From positions 11,549 through 75,548 of the forward strand of contig DAOMNN010000006.1 in NCBI GenBank assembly GCA_035443825.1: a DNA stretch of 64,000 nt, written 5' to 3'. Below the pieces are notes generated by a model. It saw nothing but the letters and a program-made list of their open reading frames with translations, did not search any database and had not been told where the DNA came from. A program made the translations under genes and the position numbers. Below, one piece after another: positions 60,506 to 64,000 of the stretch; positions within the stretch are counted from its first letter, which is position 1, and every line of letters starts with the position of its first letter. Source of the stretch: DAOMNN01 sp035443825 (GTDB taxonomy: Bacteria; Pseudomonadota; Gammaproteobacteria; Burkholderiales; Rhodocyclaceae).

Positions 60506-61820
60506 GAGAAGTCGCCGCGCCGAAGCGCGACACGTACCACACCACGAGGATGGCGTCGCATCTCGCCCGTTGCTGGTTCATGCGACCCGCGTGCTGGGTA
60601 TGGTACTGACCTTCGAGCATCCGGCCGATGCCGTGTTGTCGCGTTATTTTCGCGAGAACCGCGAGATCGGTCACCGCGATCGCGGTTTCATTGCCGAGTG
60701 CGTGTATGGCATCGTGCGCCGATTGGCATGGGTGAAACGACTTGCCGGCGCCGATGCACAGCCGCGGGCATACTTGCTCGCCTGGCTCGCACGTGGTGAG
60801 GGCTGGCCGATGCGGCAGTTCGAAGGTCTGGTTTCGGCGACGGAGATGGAGTGGATCTCGGTACTCAAGGCCAGCGAGCCGACAGCCGAATCGCTGGGCG
60901 ATCGAACGGATCTGCCCGACTGGCTCGTATTCCGACTGCTGGAGTCCAGGAGTGAGGATGAACTGATCGCGTTGGCGCACGGGTTGAATCGGTCCGCGCC
61001 TTTGGATATTCGTGTCAATGTGCTTAAAGCCTCGCGTGAGGAGGTGCTCGAAGGGCTGGCTGCAGGTGGTTTCAAGGCGGAGCCCTGCCCATTGTCGCCT
61101 CACGGGATCAGGTTCGCCGGCAAGCCCGCGCTTCAGAAGCACCCGCTGTTTCTGGAAGGCGTCATCGAAGTGCAGGACGAGGGGAGTCAGTTGCTCGGGT
61201 TTCTGACCCAGCCCAGACGCGGCGAGCTGGTCGTGGATTTCTGTGCAGGTGCTGGAGGCAAGACGCTTCATCTCGGTGCGCTGATGCGCTCGACCGGACG
61301 CCTCTATGCGTTCGACGTGTCGGAGAAGCGTCTCGCCAAGCTCAAGCCCAGGGTCGCACGCTCGGGGCTGTCCAACGTCCACCCGATCCTTGTGGCCCAC
61401 GAGCGTGACGCGAAGATCAAGCGATTGGCGGGCAAGGCCGACCGCGTGCTGGTTGACGCGCCATGCAGCGGTCTCGGGACGCTGCGCCGCAACCCCGACC
61501 TGAAGTGGCGGCAGACGCCCGCGTCGGTGGCCGAGATGGTCGCCAAGCAAGCCGCCATTCTCGCATCCGCTGCACGGCTGGTCAGGCCAGGTGGCCGCCT
61601 GGTCTACGCGACCTGCAGTCTGCTTGCAGAGGAGAACGACGGCATCGTCGGTGCTTTCCTGAATGCACATCCGGAATTCGTGGAGATCGATGCGTCGGAA
61701 ATCCTGCACAAGCAGAATATCGAACTGAACACGGGGAAGCGCCTGCGACTGACGCCGCACGAGCACGATACGGACGGGTTCTTCGCTGCGGTCGTCGAGC
61801 GGCGGGTCGACGGTGTCTGA
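60492..61820 (+). CDS. rsmB: RsmB/NOP family rRNA cytosine-C5 methyltransferase
   Basis: The 442-residue enzyme has an N-terminal RNA-binding region (GHRDRGFIAECVYGIVRRL). The Rossmann methyltransferase has VDFCAGAGGKTLHL and two catalytic cysteines in VDAPCSGLGTLRRNPD and YATCSLLAEEN. It likely makes m5C in 16S rRNA; assignment to RsmB rather than RsmF relies on the context, and the gene is not next to fmt here. Its end overlaps the PLD gene. Confidence 0.85.
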   Translation: MQKNERSRRAEARHVPHHEDGVASRPLLVHATRVLGMVLTFEHPADAVLSRYFRENREIGHRDRGFIAECVYGIVRRLAWVKRLAGADAQPRAYLLAWLARGEGWPMRQFEGLVSATEMEWISVLKASEPTAESLGDRTDLPDWLVFRLLESRSEDELIALAHGLNRSAPLDIRVNVLKASREEVLEGLAAGGFKAEPCPLSPHGIRFAGKPALQKHPLFLEGVIEVQDEGSQLLGFLTQPRRGELVVDFCAGAGGKTLHLGALMRSTGRLYAFDVSEKRLAKLKPRVARSGLSNVHPILVAHERDAKIKRLAGKADRVLVDAPCSGLGTLRRNPDLKWRQTPASVAEMVAKQAAILASAARLVRPGGRLVYATCSLLAEENDGIVGAFLNAHPEFVEIDASEILHKQNIELNTGKRLRLTPHEHDTDGFFAAVVERRVDGV

Positions 61821-62388
61821 ATCCGGCCGCTCGGCGTCCGTGCGGCTCGCATTGATCCTGTTGGCGTGCCTGCTGTGGATCACATCCACTGCGGCGAGCC
61901 GAAGCGTGCCTGGCCGTGGTTCGGTCGAGGTGGCGTTCTCGCCCGCCGACGATCCGGAGGCTCTCCTGATCGACGTCATCGGTGGCGCGCGCAGCTTGAT
62001 CCGTGTCCACGCCTACTTGTTCACCAGCCGGGCGATTGCCGGCGCGCTGGTTCAGGCCCATCGGCGTGGTGTTGACGTCGAGGTCCTCGCCGACGCGCAG
62101 ATGAACGCGCGGGGCAAGGGAAATGCCATTCCCACCCTTCTTTCAGCCGGAATCCCCGTCGCGTTCGAGACCGACTATGCCGCAGCCCACAACAAGGTGT
62201 TGATCGTCGATCCAGACGAAGCCGGCTGCACGGTCGTGACCGGCTCCTACAATTTCACGTGGTCGGCGCGGAACCGCAACGCAGAGAACGTCCTGGTGCT
62301 ACGCGAAAACTGCCCGCTGGTCGCGATCTACCTGGAGAACTGGCATCGCCACCGTGCCGCGGCAACGGCGGTCGAACGCCTTCCCTGA
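61813..62388 (+). CDS. Secreted phospholipase D-like nuclease (single HKD)
   Basis: The 191-residue protein has a signal peptide (RLALILLACLLWITSTAAS) and one HKD motif HNKVLIVD followed by VVTGSYNFTWSARNRNAENVLVL. The size and single motif match the Nuc/EndA group, which dimerise to build an active site and cut DNA without metal ions. The GTG start lies inside the rsmB end (8-nt overlap). It may be a periplasmic nuclease. Confidence 0.87.
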   Translation: MSESGRSASVRLALILLACLLWITSTAASRSVPGRGSVEVAFSPADDPEALLIDVIGGARSLIRVHAYLFTSRAIAGALVQAHRRGVDVEVLADAQMNARGKGNAIPTLLSAGIPVAFETDYAAAHNKVLIVDPDEAGCTVVTGSYNFTWSARNRNAENVLVLRENCPLVAIYLENWHRHRAAATAVERLP

Positions 62389-62623
62389 AGCACGCTTTGT
62401 GTTGCCGGACCCCTGGGTCCTGGTGCTCGGCGCTACCGACCGGTCGATCGGCCTTTGGGGGAACCTTCGGACCTCCCCGGTCGTCAGATAGCGGACCGAG
62501 GCGATCTCGTCGCTTATCGCTGGATCATCGCTTGCGCCGCATCTCCCCGCCCGGTTACTTCGCATCGGCCCAGTTCTCACGGTGCCAAGCTTCGCTTAGA
62601 ATCGATCCAGGCTTTCCTGAAGG

Positions 62624-63805
62624 ATGCATCCACCCATGTTTACCGGGTTGCTCGACTTGCCCTGGTGGGGTTACCTGCTTGTCACCCTGCTCCTGACTCA
62701 CGTGACGATTGCCTCGGTGACGATCTTCCTGCATCGGCATCAGGCCCACCGCGCCCTGGATCTGCATCCGATACCGAGTCATTTCTTTCGTTTCTGGTTG
62801 TGGCTTACGACCGGCATGGTGACCAAGGAGTGGGCGGCGATTCACCGCAAGCACCACGCCAAGTGCGAAACGGCGCAAGATCCTCATAGCCCCCAGATCA
62901 AGGGAATCCGCAAGGTCTTGCTCGAGGGGGCGGAACTCTATCGCGCTGAATCCAGAAACCAGGAAACGCTCGCGCGCTATGGTCATGGCACCCCGGACGA
63001 CTGGCTCGAGCGCAACGTCTACCGTCATTCGGTGGCAGGCGTGGGCCTGATGCTGATCATTGACGTCGTGCTGTTCGGTCCGATCGGGATCACGATCTGG
63101 GCGGTGCAAATGCTGTGGATTCCGGTCTGGGCAGCCGGTGTGGTGAATGGTCTCGGACACTTCTGGGGATACCGCAATTTCGACTGTGCGGATGCGTCCA
63201 CCAACCTGATTCCGTGGGGCATCCTGATCGGCGGCGAGGAGTTGCACAACAACCACCACAGCTTTGCCACCTCTGCGAAGCTGTCCGCCAAGTGGTACGA
63301 GTTCGATATCGGTTGGATGTACATCAGAATCCTGGAAGTGCTGGGTCTGGCCAGGACTCGCAGGGTGATTCCGAAGCCGCGCTTCGGGGAAGTCAAGAGC
63401 GTTCCCGATCTGGATACCCTGCAGGCGATCATTACGCATCGCTACGACGTCATGACCAGATACGTCACCTCGATCAAGCGCGTGTGCAGCGAGGAGATCG
63501 AGCGGCTTGCAGCGGTTCATGGCCCCAAGTTCGACAGCAAGGCGCTTCGACGCTGGGTGTTGTCAGGCCAGGATGGCCAACTGCGCGCGGACGAGAGGCA
63601 ACGTTTCGAGGTGGTCGTGAACGACAGCCCGGCGCTGTCGACCGTCGTTGCCATGCGCCGAGAACTGGTTTCGATCTGGGCGCGCTCGAGCGCAACGAGC
63701 GAGCAATTGCTGCAGCAGTTGCAGGACTGGGTCGTGCGTGCCGAGCAAAGCGGAATCGAACAACTGCAGGAATTCGCGATGCGGTTGCGCCGTTACGCGA
63801 GCTGA
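62624..63805 (+). CDS. Acyl-lipid/acyl-CoA fatty acid desaturase
   Basis: The 393-residue membrane enzyme has the three histidine boxes HRHQAH (~37-42), HRKHH (~74-78) and HNNHH (~208-212) that bind the di-iron centre. Four hydrophobic segments alternate with them. A long C-terminal helical tail (SEQLLQQLQDWVVRAEQSGIEQLQEFAMRLRRY) is also present in DesA-type Pseudomonas enzymes. It inserts a delta-9 double bond to adjust membrane fluidity. The ATG at 62624 is chosen; MFTGLL at 62636 is an alternative. Confidence 0.9.
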   Translation: MHPPMFTGLLDLPWWGYLLVTLLLTHVTIASVTIFLHRHQAHRALDLHPIPSHFFRFWLWLTTGMVTKEWAAIHRKHHAKCETAQDPHSPQIKGIRKVLLEGAELYRAESRNQETLARYGHGTPDDWLERNVYRHSVAGVGLMLIIDVVLFGPIGITIWAVQMLWIPVWAAGVVNGLGHFWGYRNFDCADASTNLIPWGILIGGEELHNNHHSFATSAKLSAKWYEFDIGWMYIRILEVLGLARTRRVIPKPRFGEVKSVPDLDTLQAIITHRYDVMTRYVTSIKRVCSEEIERLAAVHGPKFDSKALRRWVLSGQDGQLRADERQRFEVVVNDSPALSTVVAMRRELVSIWARSSATSEQLLQQLQDWVVRAEQSGIEQLQEFAMRLRRYAS

Positions 63806-63853
63806 AGGGTCGCATTCCAGTGGGAGCGCAGCGCGACGCGTGCTTCGCGAAAC

Positions 63854-63913
63854 CCCGCCGGCGCCCCGCGCGCGGGAGAGGGATGCGTCGTGAGTCGCCA
63901 GGGCTACTTTCAC
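63854..63913 (+). repeat. Dispersed repeat, copy B
   Basis: This stretch (CCGCCGG...GCGGGAGAGGG...GAGTCGCCAGGGCTACTTTC) aligns with 52590-52654 over most of its length, including GCGGG-GAGGG and the GAGTCGCCA-GGC-ACTT core. It lies in the 195-nt tail after the desaturase gene, in which I see no gene up to the window edge. Confidence 0.55.
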
Positions 63914-64000
63914 ACTAAGCCCCGAAGGCCAGCGCTATTCGATTGCCGGGTCAATTGCGGCGGATGGCGTCCGCCCAGCAGTTGGGCGTTTCGTACAGGC

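Noticed and set aside
62389..62623. Possible gene between the PLD and desaturase genes
   Set aside because: A minus-strand frame covers part of it but has poor codon bias and no start signals; I see no supported feature there.
1..64000. CRISPR arrays, tRNA or rRNA genes, prophage or complete IS elements
   Set aside because: No regularly spaced direct repeats, cloverleaf-type sequences, rRNA segments, integrases or transposases were recognised on either strand.

Overview
This window is a high-GC chromosomal segment with no phage genes, plasmid genes or intact insertion sequences. Gene order and protein families point to a betaproteobacterium of the Rhodocyclales (Thauera/Azoarcus/Aromatoleum group). 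The supporting blocks are ilvB-ilvH-ilvC-pssA-leuA, rpsP-rimM-trmD-rplS, pcnB-folK-dNK-panB-panC, a HAD gene with hda, perM and purM, pepA-holC facing lptFG, and a tungsten aldehyde oxidoreductase-type cluster. Assignments come from reading motifs in the sequence; no database search was possible.

Layout. 1-2462 (+): the end of a pyridine-nucleotide/FAD oxidoreductase, a MoaD-like sulfur carrier, a small unknown protein and the tungstate ABC transporter genes tupBC, together a tungsten-enzyme module. 2646-5459 (-): DUF2946 protein and an OprC/NosA-like outer-membrane copper receptor. 5531-10581 (-): a ColRS-like two-component system followed by a methyltransferase and an LTA-synthase-like membrane enzyme, which looks like an envelope modification unit. 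10636-19184: moaC, a BepA-like protease, tusA, valS, an InaA-family kinase, then DUF2486-holC-pepA. 19291-21446 (+): lptFG. 21693-23795 (-): rplS-trmD-rimM-rpsP. 24019-27779: a PilZ-like unknown protein, a YihY protein, wrbA and a DUF2069 protein. 27823-34010 (-): the branched-chain amino acid block. leuA is preceded by a strong promoter and a 28-codon leucine-rich leader ORF. 34133-35988 (+): an ECF sigma factor with DUF3619, DUF3106 and RDD proteins. 36067-43984: P-type ATPase, tandem UspA, pepN, DUF4202 and a CBS-domain protein with a convincing FNR/ANR-type box. 44114-48554 (-): pantothenate, folate and RNA-tail genes. 48889-55394: HAD-hda-perM facing purM, then miaA and a diguanylate cyclase. 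55702-63805: YqaA/DedA-type protein, mutL, a lipoprotein, purN-DUF3108-rsmB-PLD and a fatty acid desaturase.

Structure beyond genes includes two related copies of a palindromic MITE-like element (48611-48774, and a shortened inverted copy at 15956-16055). There is also a second dispersed repeat family (52590-52654 and 63854-63913), a perfect 32-nt palindrome (44032-44063), several clear terminator hairpins and one well-formed promoter/attenuator candidate at leuA. No tRNA, rRNA or CRISPR array was seen.
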